Shown: positions 27,858 through 38,554 of the stretch, one piece after another | Layout of the letters: every line of letters starts with the position of its first letter | Numbering within the stretch: the stretch's first letter is position 1 | Source of the DNA: an uncultured Paracoccaceae bacterium | GTDB lineage: Bacteria; Pseudomonadota; Alphaproteobacteria; Rhodobacterales; Rhodobacteraceae | Direction: 5' to 3' | Assembly (NCBI GenBank): GCA_938002605.1 | Contig: CALLAF010000005.1 | Coordinates: 1 to 57,584, forward strand | DNA: 57,584 bases | Translations under genes and position numbers: made by a program | Notes under the pieces: generated by a model | Databases searched by the model: none | What the model was told of the DNA's origin: nothing | The model's input: the letters and a program-made list of their open reading frames with translations, nothing else

Positions 27858-28541
27858 CTAAATCATTTCAAGCGTGCCGGCGGTCAGCCGCACCTGTCGA
27901 TCCATCCGCGCGGCAAGCGTCAGGTTATGGGTCGCAATAACAGCGGCCAGCCCGGTATCACGCACAAGCCCCATCAGGGCATCAAACACTTGATCGGATG
28001 TATCAGGGTCGAGGTTCCCAGTCGGCTCATCCGCCAGCAAAAGCGCGGGTTCATTTGCTAGCGCCCGGCAGAATGCTACCCGCTGTTGTTCACCACCTGA
28101 CAAGGCCGCCGGGCGGTGCGATGCCCGATCTGCAATACCCACCCGGTCAAGCAGATCAAGCGCGCGGGCATGGGCTGCCGCATCACTTACCCCATTTGCT
28201 AACTGTGGAATCACGATGTTTTCCACCGCACTAAATTCAGGCAGTAAGTGGTGAAATTGATAGATAAATCCAACAGTTTCGCGCCGCACCGCAGTTCGTC
28301 TGCGGTCGGACAGGTTGGTCATATCGGTGCCATCAATCGTAACTGTGCCTGCATCCGGCGTATCAAGCAGCCCAGCGATATGCAGCAAGGTTGATTTACC
28401 GGCCCCAGAAGGGGCAACCAGCCCCACGACCTCTCCCGGTTTTACAGATAGCGAAACACCTTGCAACACGCGCACTTCGCCCGGTTGCCCTGCGTTATAG
28501 GTCTTGGTCAGGTCGCTGACCTCAAGCGTGAAATCATTCAT
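27858..28541 (-). CDS. lolD: Lipoprotein-releasing ABC transporter ATPase LolD
   Basis: LolD drives extraction of outer-membrane lipoproteins from the inner membrane together with LolC/E. The 227-residue product has Walker [10 protein letters not shown], the Q-loop, the signature [11 protein letters not shown] and Walker [14 protein letters not shown]. Starting at ATG 28541, preceded by GAGG, it overlaps lolC by eight bases; an in-frame ATG five codons upstream is less likely. Family members MacB and FtsE are alternatives, but the adjacent LolC-type permease settles it. Confidence 0.92.
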   Translation of the reverse strand: MNDFTLEVSDLTKTYNAGQPGEVRVLQGVSLSVKPGEVVGLVAPSGAGKSTLLHIAGLLDTPDAGTVTIDGTDMTNLSDRRRTAVRRETVGFIYQFHHLLPEFSAVENIVIPQLANGVSDAAAHARALDLLDRVGIADRASHRPAALSGGEQQRVAFCRALANEPALLLADEPTGNLDPDTSDQVFDALMGLVRDTGLAAVIATHNLTLAARMDRQVRLTAGTLEMI

Positions 28542-29787
28542 AGCGCAACGCCTCAACCGGGTTCATACGCGCGGCACGGCGCGCGGGAAAAATTGTGATG
28601 ATCCATGATAGACCCAATGAAAGCGAGACAGATTTCAGCACATCCGATAGGTGTAATTCAGCTGGAATCGCGTAGATACCGCGAATGGACGGATCCCAAA
28701 CCCCGCCGCCCGCGACATAGTTCACAAAGCTAAAAATCGTGTCGATATAGGTCGCGAAGAGACACCCGAGGATCACGCCACAGATCGTCCCTACCGTCCC
28801 TATCCCGGCGCCGCAGATAAAGAAAACCCGCATGATCGACCCTTCGGTCAGCCCCATCGTGCGCAAAATCCCAACATCGCGCCCTTTGTTTTTAACCAGC
28901 ATGATCAGCCCCGAAATAATGTTCATCGACGCGACAAGCACAAGGATCGACAAGATGATGAACATCACGTTGTCCTCGATGGTCAGTGCACGCAGATAGC
29001 GGCGCACCCGGTCTTCCCAAGAATAGGCCCATGTGCCTTCGCCGGCGGCGTTGGCGATAGATTGTTTCAGCTCTTCCGAGAGAGTGATGTCATCAAGCTG
29101 CACGGCCAATTCATCGGCCACGCCATCGCGGTTAAAGATAAACTGCGCGACGTCGAGCGGCAGATAGGCGCGCACTTCGTCGATTTGGTAGCGCCCGGTT
29201 GAGAAAATGTAGACCACATCGTAGGCATTGCGCCGCGTCGATTGCCCCATTGGCGTTGATGCACCTGCGCGGGTAGTAATCTCGATCCGGTCGCCAATTG
29301 TCACCCCAAGGTTCGCCGCCAATTCAGAGCCAAGCGCGATTCCGTTTGGCAGGTCGTCAATGTTGCCAAAGCTACGATCACTTTCAATAATCGCGTCTGA
29401 TCTTTTCAGATCTTCAAGTTTGATCCCATAGATATCCGCAAGACCCAGCCGCCCGGACGCGCTTGCCATGGCTTGCCCACGGACAAGCGGAAAGACATCG
29501 GTCACGTGATCCTCGGCCCGAATACGGTCGGCCACGGTTTCAAAATCATCTATAGTGCCACCGGGTTGCTGTACGGTCACATGCGCATAGGCCCCCGCGA
29601 TCGTATCAACAAATTCTGCGCGAAACCCTGACCGCACGGCCAAGGTCGAAATCAATGCGAAAACGGCCAAGGTCACCCCGATCAGGCTGATCCAGGTCAT
29701 CACGCTGATACCGCCTTCGGCACGTTTGGCACGGATATAACGCCAGGCGATCATCCATTCGAATTTAGCAAAAGGTCGGGTGGACAT
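28534..29787 (-). CDS. lolC: Lipoprotein-releasing system permease LolC/LolE
   Basis: A 417-residue inner-membrane permease. It has one N-terminal membrane helix ([20 protein letters not shown]), a periplasmic domain of about 220 residues, then three C-terminal helices ([41 protein letters not shown] and a last one before the end), the FtsX/LolC layout. Only one permease is present, consistent with a LolF-type homodimer. Its end ([10 protein letters not shown]) overlaps lolD. It lies downstream of proS in the same direction, with thuA and DUF2937 between. Confidence 0.9.
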   Translation of the reverse strand: MSTRPFAKFEWMIAWRYIRAKRAEGGISVMTWISLIGVTLAVFALISTLAVRSGFRAEFVDTIAGAYAHVTVQQPGGTIDDFETVADRIRAEDHVTDVFPLVRGQAMASASGRLGLADIYGIKLEDLKRSDAIIESDRSFGNIDDLPNGIALGSELAANLGVTIGDRIEITTRAGASTPMGQSTRRNAYDVVYIFSTGRYQIDEVRAYLPLDVAQFIFNRDGVADELAVQLDDITLSEELKQSIANAAGEGTWAYSWEDRVRRYLRALTIEDNVMFIILSILVLVASMNIISGLIMLVKNKGRDVGILRTMGLTEGSIMRVFFICGAGIGTVGTICGVILGCLFATYIDTIFSFVNYVAGGGVWDPSIRGIYAIPAELHLSDVLKSVSLSLGLSWIITIFPARRAARMNPVEALRYE

Positions 29788-29812
29788 TTATGACGTCTCT
29801 TTCTTGGAACGA

Positions 29813-30523
29813 TTACCAATGATTGCCGGGGTTTTGAAACTGCGTAGCATCCCGGCCTTGGGCCGCTGATTTGCTTTGTGCGGCCCAAAGCAGCCCACGT
29901 TTGACCATCTCGAATGCTGGACCATTCGCAATCACGGATGCCTGATGGCCTAGCGCATTATAGTACACGCGGCCCAGCCCCCATTCGCGGGTCCATGCGA
30001 CAGGCATATCCACGGGGCCATTTGCGCTGTGATACCATGTCACGACATCCGTGCGCGTGGTTGCGAGCACCTTGTTGGCAGGATCGACGTGCAAATAATA
30101 TTGTTCGGTTTCAACATCAAAATCGCCGATGCCTGCAACCAACGGATCATCGGAAATGATGTTTACACGGTGTTTCACCCCATCGCCGCCCGGATGACCA
30201 ACCCAATTGGCCCCCGTCATGAACTGCCACAAGGGCGATCCGCGAAATGCATCGCACATGCCGCCGTGACAGCCTGCGATACCTGTGCCCAAGGCGACAG
30301 CTTCGGACACATTTGTGGCGGCTTCGCGTGATAGATCGCTCATTGTCCAGACAGGCACGATCAGATTATAGGTCTTAAGACCTTCGGCATCGTCAAAACA
30401 ATCAAGGCTATCTGTGACTGTCGTTTCGATCCCTGCATCGTTTAGAATTTTATCAAAAATAGCCGCGACTTTATCTGGCTCGTGACCATCCCAGCCGCCC
30501 CACGTGATCAATGCAGTTGTCAT
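29813..30523 (-). CDS. ThuA domain-containing protein
   Basis: A 236-residue protein with a ThuA fold, related to class I glutamine amidotransferases. ThuA takes part in trehalose use in rhizobia. Visible are TALITWGGWDGHEP, LIVPVWTMSDLS, GIAGCHGGMCDAFRGSPLW and TEQYYLHVDP. The cysteine in GCHGGMCD lies where amidotransferase nucleophiles sit, but ThuA members are not proven enzymes. It overlaps the DUF2937 gene by ATGA, so the two are coupled. Confidence 0.85.
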   Translation of the reverse strand: MTTALITWGGWDGHEPDKVAAIFDKILNDAGIETTVTDSLDCFDDAEGLKTYNLIVPVWTMSDLSREAATNVSEAVALGTGIAGCHGGMCDAFRGSPLWQFMTGANWVGHPGGDGVKHRVNIISDDPLVAGIGDFDVETEQYYLHVDPANKVLATTRTDVVTWYHSANGPVDMPVAWTREWGLGRVYYNALGHQASVIANGPAFEMVKRGLLWAAQSKSAAQGRDATQFQNPGNHW

Positions 30524-31122
30524 CGTTTTGCTCCCGATAGTGGGCGAATGTGGCTTTTCACCTCTGGTTGGGGCGTCGGACGCGCAACCGGAGGATCAGC
30601 TTTAACCCGCGTAGATGTCTGTTTCGGCGCGACTGTGCGTTGGTTGCGCCGAAACGGCAAGGTCAGCAATGACAAAATTGTGCCTATCAGCGCCCAACCA
30701 CCAATAAAACCGCTGCCTGCAGCGGCGGCACCAGCGGTGCTGATCGGAACGGCCGGGGTGAAATCCTGCCACGCCGCCTGAAATGTCTGAACATCAGCCA
30801 TTCTGTGCGGCATCAACATCCGTTGCATCGCAGAGGCATCGCGTAAGGCAGCCAGATTGTCACCCAAACGTGCATGTCGCGCAATGGTACGGCGCCACAT
30901 CGCCTCTTGCCTCTGCGTCAACGGCACCTCGGCCATCGCCTCTAACATCTCTTCGCGCCCAAACCCGTCTTCGAGCGCCGTCGCATCGAACTCTTTAACC
31001 TGACGCGCCAATTCATCGACCTGCCCGCCGAGGCGCTGCATATATTGCTGCGAAAACTCAGGATATTGGGACAATCCCGCAGCCCCAGCAACGCCGCCCA
31101 CAAGGCAAAGCACCCGGATCAT
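30520..31122 (-). CDS. DUF2937 family membrane protein
   Basis: A 200-residue protein of unknown function. It begins with MIRVLCLVGGVAGAAGLSQYPEFSQQYMQRLGGQVDEL, the hallmark of DUF2937, which combines a short membrane or signal-like segment with a conserved helix. A second hydrophobic stretch lies near residues 130-155 (AAAAGSGFIGGWALIGTILSLLTL), then a basic/Pro-rich cytoplasmic tail. It is the first gene of a run with thuA and possibly lolC/lolD, downstream of the proS terminator. Confidence 0.87.
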   Translation of the reverse strand: MIRVLCLVGGVAGAAGLSQYPEFSQQYMQRLGGQVDELARQVKEFDATALEDGFGREEMLEAMAEVPLTQRQEAMWRRTIARHARLGDNLAALRDASAMQRMLMPHRMADVQTFQAAWQDFTPAVPISTAGAAAAGSGFIGGWALIGTILSLLTLPFRRNQRTVAPKQTSTRVKADPPVARPTPQPEVKSHIRPLSGAKR

Positions 31123-31220
31123 ATCCGGCCTTCCTTCATTTCATTGCGTGTCATTTACTGCCTCAACACATTATTTTGGACGCAGCATACCATCAAATGT
31201 GCGCGCCGTTAACGCATCAT

Positions 31221-31259
31221 GTAAAAAATGGGCGTCGATCCGCAAGGACCGCGCCCATT
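31221..31259 (-). terminator. Rho-independent terminator of proS
   Basis: On the minus strand AAAATGGGCG pairs with CGCCCATTTT, with a further inner stem (GGTCC with GGATC), followed by a run of six T residues. It lies 26 bases after the proS stop, so proS and the DUF2937-thuA-lol run are separate transcripts. Confidence 0.87.
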
Positions 31260-31285
31260 TTCAAGTTCACATCGTGGTGTTTTGC

Positions 31286-32626
31286 CTATGCGATACCGTC
31301 GTAAATCGCGACGATCTTTGCAATTGCGTCTGCGGCGGGCATCTCGGTCGCTTCACCGGTGCGACGACAGGTGACTTCGACAACGCCGTTTTTGATCCCG
31401 CGTGGACCAATCGTAATACGCCAAGGCAGACCGATCATATCCATCGTTCCGAACTTGGCCCCTGCCCGCTCATCGCGGTCATCATACAGCGGCTCTAGCC
31501 CAGCAGCGGTAAACTGTTTGTAAAGGTCTTCGCAAGCCGCATCACAGGCTTCATCGCCCGAGCGCATATTCAAAATACCAACATGGAACGGTGTGACACC
31601 TTCGGGCCAGATGATCCCTTTGTCGTCATGGCTGGCCTCGATGATCGCGCCCAACAGCCGAGACACGCCGATCCCGTGCGACCCCATATGGACAGGCACC
31701 TTGCCGCCCTTACCATCATCGACCATCGCGCCCATGCTTTCGGAATATTTAGTGCCGAAATAGAAAATCTGGCCGACCTCAATCCCACGCGCCGTGCGTT
31801 TGCGGTCTTCGGGAACCTCAGCGAACATAGCCTCGTCGTGGGTTTCATCGGTGCGTGCGTAGCGGCTGGTGAATTCTTCAAGGACGGCGGCACATGCGGC
31901 CTTGTCATCATAGTCGATCTCACGGTCACCGAATTTCAGATCGGTGATCTCGCTGTCATAGAACACTTCGGATTCGCCAGTTTCCGCGAGCACAAGGAAT
32001 TCATGCGTATCATCGCCACCAATAGGGCCTGAATCGGCGCGCATCGGAATCGCCTGAAGCCCAAGCCGTTCATAGGTGCGCAAATAGCTAACCAGATGGC
32101 GGTTATAGGCGTGCAGCGCGTCTTCCTTGGTCAGGTCAAAGTTATAGCCGTCTTTCATATAGAATTCGCGGCCACGCATGACGCCAAATCGCGGGCGGAC
32201 TTCGTCGCGGAATTTCCACTGAATTTGATAGAGCGTGAGCGGCAAGTCTTTGTAGCTGGTCACATGTGACCGGAAGATATCCGTCACCAGTTCCTCGGCC
32301 GTCGGGGTAAACAACAATTCACGACCGCCGCGATCTTTGATGCGCAGCATTTCTTCGCCGTAAGCATCATAGCGACCGCTTTCGCGCCACAGATCAGCCG
32401 ATTGAATTGTCGGCATTTGAATCGCGATGTGACCTGCGCGCGCCTGTTCTTCATGCACGATATTTTCGATTTTGCGCAGAACTTTGAACCCAAGCGGCAA
32501 CCACGAATAAATGCCTGCACTGGCTTGTTTGATCATGCCTGCCTGCAACATATAGCGATGGCTGACGATCTGTGCCTCGCGGGGCGTTTCTTTGAGAACG
32601 GGAAGGAAATAGCGGCTCATGCGCAT
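31286..32626 (-). CDS. proS: Proline-tRNA ligase (short alphaproteobacterial form)
   Basis: Charges tRNA-Pro with proline. From ATG 32626 (AAGG eight bases upstream) the product is 446 residues, the short type without the large editing insertion. The class II core is seen in [21 protein letters not shown] near residue 30, [22 protein letters not shown] as motif 2, and [18 protein letters not shown] as motif 3. The C-terminal anticodon-binding domain ([28 protein letters not shown]) is complete. A longer frame upstream has no support. Confidence 0.95.
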   Translation of the reverse strand: MRMSRYFLPVLKETPREAQIVSHRYMLQAGMIKQASAGIYSWLPLGFKVLRKIENIVHEEQARAGHIAIQMPTIQSADLWRESGRYDAYGEEMLRIKDRGGRELLFTPTAEELVTDIFRSHVTSYKDLPLTLYQIQWKFRDEVRPRFGVMRGREFYMKDGYNFDLTKEDALHAYNRHLVSYLRTYERLGLQAIPMRADSGPIGGDDTHEFLVLAETGESEVFYDSEITDLKFGDREIDYDDKAACAAVLEEFTSRYARTDETHDEAMFAEVPEDRKRTARGIEVGQIFYFGTKYSESMGAMVDDGKGGKVPVHMGSHGIGVSRLLGAIIEASHDDKGIIWPEGVTPFHVGILNMRSGDEACDAACEDLYKQFTAAGLEPLYDDRDERAGAKFGTMDMIGLPWRITIGPRGIKNGVVEVTCRRTGEATEMPAADAIAKIVAIYDGIA

Positions 32627-32798
32627 CGGTTTGGCCTTTATGGGATATTCAGTTGCTTTGGGTTTAATCTGCGTGGACGGCCCTCGCAAGCGCAGACATA
32701 TGCGCAAACGGGTCGCAATTGCACGTTATTTCATCCACAACCCTTGCAAGAGTGCGTGTCATACCGCATCTAAATGACCAAGCAACAAGGGGTATCAC

Positions 32799-33902
32799 AT
32801 GGCGCTGCCGGTCCAACAGCAAGCAAAATACTGGGGAATCGCGACAGCGGTTTTGTTGGTGATCCTGTGGTTTTTAGGCGATGTGATTTTGCCCTTTGTG
32901 TTGGGCGGAGCGATTGCCTATTGTCTTGATCCCATCGCAGACAGGCTCGAGGCAATGGGGCTTAGCCGCTCTGTGTCTGTCACCATCATCACTTTGGTCG
33001 CAGCGCTGGTGTTTATTCTTTTGATCTTGCTCGTGATTCCGACGTTGATCGAACAAACCGGCCAATTGGTCGATACCGCGCCCGAACTGTTCAATCGCTT
33101 GCAAGGTGCATTGACCGAACGCTTCCCGTCGCTGCTGGATTCGGAAAGCACGATTCACAAGCAACTGCTTGCTATCGGCGAGGCAATCCAGTCGAAGGGC
33201 GGCGAATTGATGAACAGCCTGCTAAGTTCTGCGATTGGTTTGCTCAATGTGGTCGTTCTTTTGGTCATCGTGCCTGTTGTCGCATTTTACCTTCTGCTGG
33301 ACTGGGACCGCATGACCGCACGCGTGGACGAACTATTGCCACGCGATCACGTTGAAACTGTGCGTAATCTGGCGCGTCAGATCGACAACACGCTGGCGTC
33401 TTTCATCCGCGGCCAAGGTACGGTTTGTCTGATTTTGGGCACCTATTATGCAGTCGCCCTGATGATTGCCGGGCTCAAGTTCGGGCTGATCGTTGGATTT
33501 ATCGCGGGGCTTGTGACGTTTATTCCTTACGTGGGTGCACTGGTTGGTGGTGTTTTGGCAGTAGGGCTGGCGCTGTTTCAATTTTGGGGCGGCACCGTTC
33601 AGGTTGATGGCGTTGATGTTGTTGAAACCACCAATTGGCTGCGGATTGGGATTGTCGCAGGGATCTTTGGGCTTGGGCAGTTCCTTGAAGGAAACATCCT
33701 GACCCCAAAACTGGTCGGCGGCTCTGTTGGACTGCACCCGGTTTGGCTGTTGTTTGCCCTGTCGGTGTTCGGATCACTATTTGGCTTTGTCGGCATGCTT
33801 GTCGCCGTCCCCTTGGCCGCCATCACCGGTGTTCTGACCCGCTATGCGCTGGAACATTACAAAGGTGGTCGCCTTTATCGCGGGCTATCAACGGACGAAT
33901 AA
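32799..33902 (+). CDS. AI-2E family transporter
   Basis: A 367-residue permease of the PF01594 type with about eight membrane segments (AVLLVILWFLGDVILPFVLGGAIAYCLDP, VSVTIITLVAALVFILLILLVIPTL, LGTYYAVALMIAGLKFGLIVGFIAGLVTFIPYVGALVGG). The signature P-Y-V-G and GFVGMLVAVPLAA are present. Despite the name, family members have mixed or unknown substrates. ATG 32799 follows 172 bases of divergent spacer from proS. It is followed at once (two bases) by hdaA, an order I recall from other alphaproteobacteria. Confidence 0.9.
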   Translation: MALPVQQQAKYWGIATAVLLVILWFLGDVILPFVLGGAIAYCLDPIADRLEAMGLSRSVSVTIITLVAALVFILLILLVIPTLIEQTGQLVDTAPELFNRLQGALTERFPSLLDSESTIHKQLLAIGEAIQSKGGELMNSLLSSAIGLLNVVVLLVIVPVVAFYLLLDWDRMTARVDELLPRDHVETVRNLARQIDNTLASFIRGQGTVCLILGTYYAVALMIAGLKFGLIVGFIAGLVTFIPYVGALVGGVLAVGLALFQFWGGTVQVDGVDVVETTNWLRIGIVAGIFGLGQFLEGNILTPKLVGGSVGLHPVWLLFALSVFGSLFGFVGMLVAVPLAAITGVLTRYALEHYKGGRLYRGLSTDE

Positions 33903-33904
33903 CA

Positions 33905-34558
33905 ATGGCGGAACAACTGACATTTAACTGGCCAACAGGTGTTGCGCTGGGGCCAAATGATTTCTTTGTCTCTGCCGCGAATGCACAAGCCTTTGCCATG
34001 CTGACGGCGCCGCAATCATGGCCGGACCGCAAGCTGGCCATCGTCGGGCCAAAGGGCTGCGGTAAAAGCCACTTGGCGCGCATTTTCCAAATCCAATCTG
34101 GCGCGCAAACACTGAATGCCGCAGCGATGCCCGCAGATTTTCAACCTAGCGCCAATTGCGTGATTGTCGAAGATATGGAAGCGCTGCCCGAAGCCTCGCA
34201 AGAGGCCATGTTCCACCTGCACAACCATCTACGCAATACTGGCGGCACCCTACTGATGACCGCCCAAGAGGCACCGACCCGGTGGCAGATCCCCCTGCCC
34301 GACCTGGCCAGTCGAATGCAAGCCACCACGATCACGCAAATCGACAACCCTGATGACGCCTTGCTGTCCGCACTGATCATGAAACTTTTTGCCGATCGTC
34401 AAATCATGCCCGGCCCACCGTTGGTGCAATATTTGACAACGCGGATCGAACGTTCTTTTGCTGCTGCGGCTGATATTGTCGCACGGCTTGACGCGGCAGC
34501 CTTGGCCGAAGGACGCAAAATCAACAAGGCGCTCGCGGCGGACCTTCTGGACAAGTAG
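33905..34558 (+). CDS. hdaA: DnaA regulatory inactivator HdaA
   Basis: HdaA with the DNA clamp stimulates ATP hydrolysis on DnaA and prevents over-initiation of replication. The 217-residue protein starts MAEQLTFNWPTG and has GPNDFFVSAANAQAFAML, a DnaA-like domain. The P-loop GPKGCGKSHLARI is followed by VIVEDMEALPEASQEAMFH as Walker B. The clamp-binding motif QLTFNWP at the N-terminus resembles the Hda-type QLxLxxP. A long frame upstream runs inside the permease. Its position ahead of ppk1 is conserved in alphaproteobacteria. Confidence 0.92.
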   Translation: MAEQLTFNWPTGVALGPNDFFVSAANAQAFAMLTAPQSWPDRKLAIVGPKGCGKSHLARIFQIQSGAQTLNAAAMPADFQPSANCVIVEDMEALPEASQEAMFHLHNHLRNTGGTLLMTAQEAPTRWQIPLPDLASRMQATTITQIDNPDDALLSALIMKLFADRQIMPGPPLVQYLTTRIERSFAAAADIVARLDAAALAEGRKINKALAADLLDK

Positions 34559-34615
34559 CCGACAGAGCGCAATAATTGTCACAAAGCCGCAACAACTGTG
34601 GCGCATAAGGCCGCT

Positions 34616-36784
34616 ATGAATACGACAAATTTTCTCGAAGGCGCGTTTCCAGCACCGACCGAACTCGACATTGATCTGGCGACACCAGCCCGTTTTGTGA
34701 ACCGTGAACTCAGCTGGCTTGGCTTTAACTGGCGTGTCCTTGAAGAAGCCGAAAACCCACGCGTGCCGCTGCTCGAACGGCTGCGTTTCCTGTCAATCTC
34801 GGCAGCCAATTTGGACGAATTCTTTAGCGTCCGGGTCGCGGGCCTGCGCGAATTGGCGAATGCGGGCAATGTCGCCCCCGGTCTTGATGGGCTGACACCG
34901 GCCGAGCAGCTTGTGCTGATCGACGCCGATGCACGCAAATTGATGGCCCGCCAACAAACTATATTCACCGCATTGCAAGCCGAAATGGGCGCACAGGGTA
35001 TTCACTTGCTTACGCGCACCGACTTGACCAAAGACGAAATCAAATACCTAGAAGATGTGTTTCTTGAACAGGTATTTCCGGTCCTGTCGCCGCTAGCGAT
35101 TGACCCGGCGCACCCGTTTCCGTTCATCCCCAACGAAGGTTTCGCGCTGGCGCTACAACTTGAACGGACCGGGGATAAACGCGCCCTGCGCGCGCTATTG
35201 CCTGTCCCTGCGCAGATCGATCGTTTTATCCCTCTTCCGACTGAAGATGGGCAACGCTTTTTGCCGCTTGAAGAACTGCTTTTGCTGCATATCGGTCAGC
35301 TTTTCCCGGGCTATAAGGTCAAAGGGAACTGCGCCTTTAAAGTCCTGCGCGACAGCGATCTAGAAGTAGAAGACGAAGCCGAAGATTTGGTGCGCGAATT
35401 TGAAACCGCGCTCAAACGGCGTCGCCGCGGAGAGGTTGTCCGGCTGAAGATCTCAGCAAAGGCCCCTGCCGCGTTGCAGACCCTTGTGATGTCTGAACTC
35501 CACGTCACATCCGAAGCCGTCGTCGAAGTTGACGGGATGATCGGCATCGCAGATCTCAGCGAACTGGTATTGGACAACCGCCCTGACCTGTTGTGGCCAT
35601 CATTTTCGCCGCGTGTCCCCGAACGGGTCCAAGACCACGATGGCGATATGTTCGCGGCAATCCGCCAAAAAGACATGCTTTTGCACCACCCCTATGAAAC
35701 TTTTGACATGGTTGTCCGGTTTCTTGCTCAGGCCGCGCGCGACCCCGATGTCGTTGCGATCAAACAAACGCTTTACCGTACCTCTAAACGATCTCCAATC
35801 GTCGAGGCCCTGTGCGAAGCAGCTGAAGATGGTAAATCCGTCACCGCCTTGGTTGAACTCAAAGCTCGCTTTGACGAAGCAGCCAACATTCGCCAGTCAC
35901 GCCGTCTGGAACGGGCTGGCGCGCATGTGGTTTATGGGTTCCTAAACTACAAAACCCACGCCAAGATCAGCACCGTCGTGCGCCGCGAGGGTGACAAGCT
36001 GGTGACTTACACGCATTTCGGCACAGGCAACTATCATCCGATTACCGCACGGATTTACACCGATCTAAGCTTCTTTACCTGCGACGCTAAATTGGGGCGC
36101 GACGCGACCAAAGTGTTTAACTACCTTTCGGGCTACGCCCAACCCGAAACGCTGGAAAATCTGGCGATTTCACCGATCAGCCTAAAGCAATCTTTGCTTG
36201 ATAGTATCGCTGCAGAAGCAGAAAATGCCCGCAACGGGAAGCCCGCCATGATCTGGGCCAAGATGAATTCACTGATTGAATCCGATGTGATCGACGCACT
36301 TTATGCGGCCTCACAGGCGGGGGTGAAAATCAGCCTCGTGATCCGTGGTATCTGCGGGTTACGCCCCGGTGTTAAAGGGCTGTCTGAAAACATCCGGGTG
36401 AAATCCATCGTTGGGCGTTTCTTGGAACATTCACGCATCGTGTGCTTTGGTAACGGCTGCGATTTACCCTCCAAAGAGGCACGGGTGTTTATCAGCTCTG
36501 CTGATTGGATGGGCCGCAACCTAAACCGCCGGGTTGAAACGCTGGTCGAAATCAAAAACGCGACCGTAAAGGCGCAAATCGTTGGCCAGGTCATGGCTGC
36601 CAATATGGCTGATGTCGCCCAAAGTTGGGTGATGGACGCCGACGGCAGCTTTACCCGTGCGGAAATCCCCGAAGGTGAATTTGCGTTCAACTGCCACCGT
36701 TTCTTTATGGAAAATCCATCATTGTCAGGGCGCGGATCAGCTGGCGCGTCCGACGTGCCAAGATTGACCCACACGGATGACTAG
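34616..36784 (+). CDS. ppk1: Polyphosphate kinase 1
   Basis: Makes long-chain polyphosphate from ATP. The product is 722 residues from ATG 34616 (AAGG six bases upstream); a GTG six codons earlier is in frame but weaker. Landmarks: FVNRELSWLGFNWRVLEEA at the N-terminus, FPVLSPLAIDPAHPFPF, YTHFGTGNYHPITARIYTD containing the autophosphorylated histidine, KTHAKI and LEHSRIVCFGNG carrying a second catalytic histidine. It is read with hdaA 57 bases upstream and ppx downstream. Confidence 0.95.
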   Translation: MNTTNFLEGAFPAPTELDIDLATPARFVNRELSWLGFNWRVLEEAENPRVPLLERLRFLSISAANLDEFFSVRVAGLRELANAGNVAPGLDGLTPAEQLVLIDADARKLMARQQTIFTALQAEMGAQGIHLLTRTDLTKDEIKYLEDVFLEQVFPVLSPLAIDPAHPFPFIPNEGFALALQLERTGDKRALRALLPVPAQIDRFIPLPTEDGQRFLPLEELLLLHIGQLFPGYKVKGNCAFKVLRDSDLEVEDEAEDLVREFETALKRRRRGEVVRLKISAKAPAALQTLVMSELHVTSEAVVEVDGMIGIADLSELVLDNRPDLLWPSFSPRVPERVQDHDGDMFAAIRQKDMLLHHPYETFDMVVRFLAQAARDPDVVAIKQTLYRTSKRSPIVEALCEAAEDGKSVTALVELKARFDEAANIRQSRRLERAGAHVVYGFLNYKTHAKISTVVRREGDKLVTYTHFGTGNYHPITARIYTDLSFFTCDAKLGRDATKVFNYLSGYAQPETLENLAISPISLKQSLLDSIAAEAENARNGKPAMIWAKMNSLIESDVIDALYAASQAGVKISLVIRGICGLRPGVKGLSENIRVKSIVGRFLEHSRIVCFGNGCDLPSKEARVFISSADWMGRNLNRRVETLVEIKNATVKAQIVGQVMAANMADVAQSWVMDADGSFTRAEIPEGEFAFNCHRFFMENPSLSGRGSAGASDVPRLTHTDD

Positions 36785-36860
36785 ATAGTTTTTCGTTTCT
36801 GTGGCACCCCACCTTGGCTTGTTTGGGTTGCGTAGCGCCTGAAAACAAGGCAGCTAGCAA

Positions 36861-36889
36861 TTGACTGGCAGGCACGTGGTCTTCATGAT
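36861..36889 (+). promoter_or_regulatory. Candidate promoter of ppx
   Basis: TTGACT (36861-36866) and CATGAT (36884-36889) are 17 bases apart, a near-consensus arrangement, giving a start near 36896 and a short leader with GGGGGAAC before ATG 36917. This suggests ppx can be expressed apart from ppk1. Confidence 0.5.
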
Positions 36890-36916
36890 GAACGCCGCGC
36901 ATACCGGGGGAACATC

Positions 36917-38458
36917 ATGACACAACAACCCGAGACGATTGATTGGGGGCCGTTTGGGCGCCCGTTGTTTGACGATGCCGCCGCCAAAGGGTTAAGCCGC
37001 GTGGGTGTGATTGATGTCGGTTCTAACTCTGTACGGTTAGTCGTGTTTGACGGCGCGGCGCGGTCCCCAGCCTATTTCTACAATGAAAAAATCATGTGTG
37101 CATTGGGCGCTGGGCTGTCTGAAACCGGGCACCTTAACCCACAAGGACGCGTGCGCGCCCTATCCGCGATCCGCCGCTTTGCCGCCCTTGCCGAAGGAAT
37201 GGGCATTCTGCCCCTGACCGCCGTCGCCACAGCCGCCGTGCGCGAAGCCAGTGACGGGCACGATTTTCGCGAAGAGGTTTTGCGCGAAACCGGTGTCAAA
37301 CTTTGGATTATCGACGGCGAAGAGGAAGCCAGACTTTCTGCGCAGGGCGTACTATTGGGCTGGCCGGGCAGCTACGGGTTGGTCTGCGATATTGGCGGAT
37401 CATCGATGGAACTTGCCGATCTGTCGGATGGGCGCGTTGGGCAACGCGTAACCTCGGCCTTGGGGCCGCTCAAGCTGCGCGAGATCAAAGGTGGCAAGAA
37501 AGCCGTCAAAGCATTTGTCCGCGAAACCATTGCCCGGCTTCATGATGAAATGGGCAATGAAACCGGCATGCGCCTATTTTTGGTCGGCGGATCATGGCGG
37601 GCCATCGCGCGGGTTGATATGGAACGGCGAGGTTATCCGCTTACGGTTCTGCATGAATACCGCATGTCATCGCGCCAGATCAGCAAGACGGCCAATTATA
37701 TCGAAAAATCAGACCTGCAAGAACTCCGTTCGCGCTGCAACATCTCAGAAAGCCGCGTTTCGCTGATTCCGCTAGCGTCAGTAGTGCTGCGTGAATTGAT
37801 GCGAGTGTTTAAGCCCAAAGATGTTGCTGTGTCGTCTTACGGTATCCGCGAAGGGATGCTGTTCGAACAAATGCCGCGCGACCTGCGGGAACGGGACCCA
37901 CTAATTGAAGCTTGCCGCTTTGCCGAATCCAAAGACGCGCGCATGCCCGGTTTTGGCAGGTTGCTTTATGACTTTGTAAAACCATTGTTCCCGCGCGCCA
38001 ATTGGCAGCGCATTCGAATCATCAAGGCGGCCTGTTTGCTACATGATGTCAGCTGGCGCGCGCACCCCGATTACCGCGCCGAAGTCACATTCGACAACGC
38101 CACCCGCGCCAATCTTGGTGGGCTCAAACACTATGAACGCGTATTCTTGGGCTTAGCGCTGATGCACCGCTACACCAGCAAGGCCGACAAAACCCGATTT
38201 GCGCCACTTTTTGCCATGCTAGATGACGCGCAAATCAAAGAGGCACAGATTCTTGGAAAAGCCATGCGTTTGGGCGCAATGCTTTGGCTGTCAGCGGATG
38301 AACCACCGGGCAAGCTCAAATGGAACTCACGCAAACGCGCGCTGACCTTGGTGTTAACAGAACACGCCCGCCCCCTGTTCGGCGAGGTCGCGGAAAACCG
38401 CTTAAATGGCCTCGCGGCCGCTCTTGACGCGACAGTCGCAATCAAATTTAAAAAATAG
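36917..38458 (+). CDS. ppx: Exopolyphosphatase, Ppx/GppA family
   Basis: Degrades polyphosphate and may cleave pppGpp. The 513-residue protein has the ASKHA phosphatase motifs GVIDVGSNSVRLVVFDG near residue 30, TAAVREASDG, IDGEEEARLS, LVCDIGGSSMELADLSDG and YGIREGMLFEQM. A C-terminal helical domain includes AACLLHDVSWRAHPDYRAEV, an HD-like pattern. GGGGGA lies before the start. It follows ppk1 after 132 bases and has its own candidate promoter. Confidence 0.94.
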   Translation: MTQQPETIDWGPFGRPLFDDAAAKGLSRVGVIDVGSNSVRLVVFDGAARSPAYFYNEKIMCALGAGLSETGHLNPQGRVRALSAIRRFAALAEGMGILPLTAVATAAVREASDGHDFREEVLRETGVKLWIIDGEEEARLSAQGVLLGWPGSYGLVCDIGGSSMELADLSDGRVGQRVTSALGPLKLREIKGGKKAVKAFVRETIARLHDEMGNETGMRLFLVGGSWRAIARVDMERRGYPLTVLHEYRMSSRQISKTANYIEKSDLQELRSRCNISESRVSLIPLASVVLRELMRVFKPKDVAVSSYGIREGMLFEQMPRDLRERDPLIEACRFAESKDARMPGFGRLLYDFVKPLFPRANWQRIRIIKAACLLHDVSWRAHPDYRAEVTFDNATRANLGGLKHYERVFLGLALMHRYTSKADKTRFAPLFAMLDDAQIKEAQILGKAMRLGAMLWLSADEPPGKLKWNSRKRALTLVLTEHARPLFGEVAENRLNGLAAALDATVAIKFKK

Positions 38459-38554
38459 AGGATGCGATGGTCATGATTTTGCCATTGGGTGTGCATCTGT
38501 TAGACAAGTTCTCCTTTTAAGACTGTCCAATTATATGCGTTTGAGGGGCTCTAC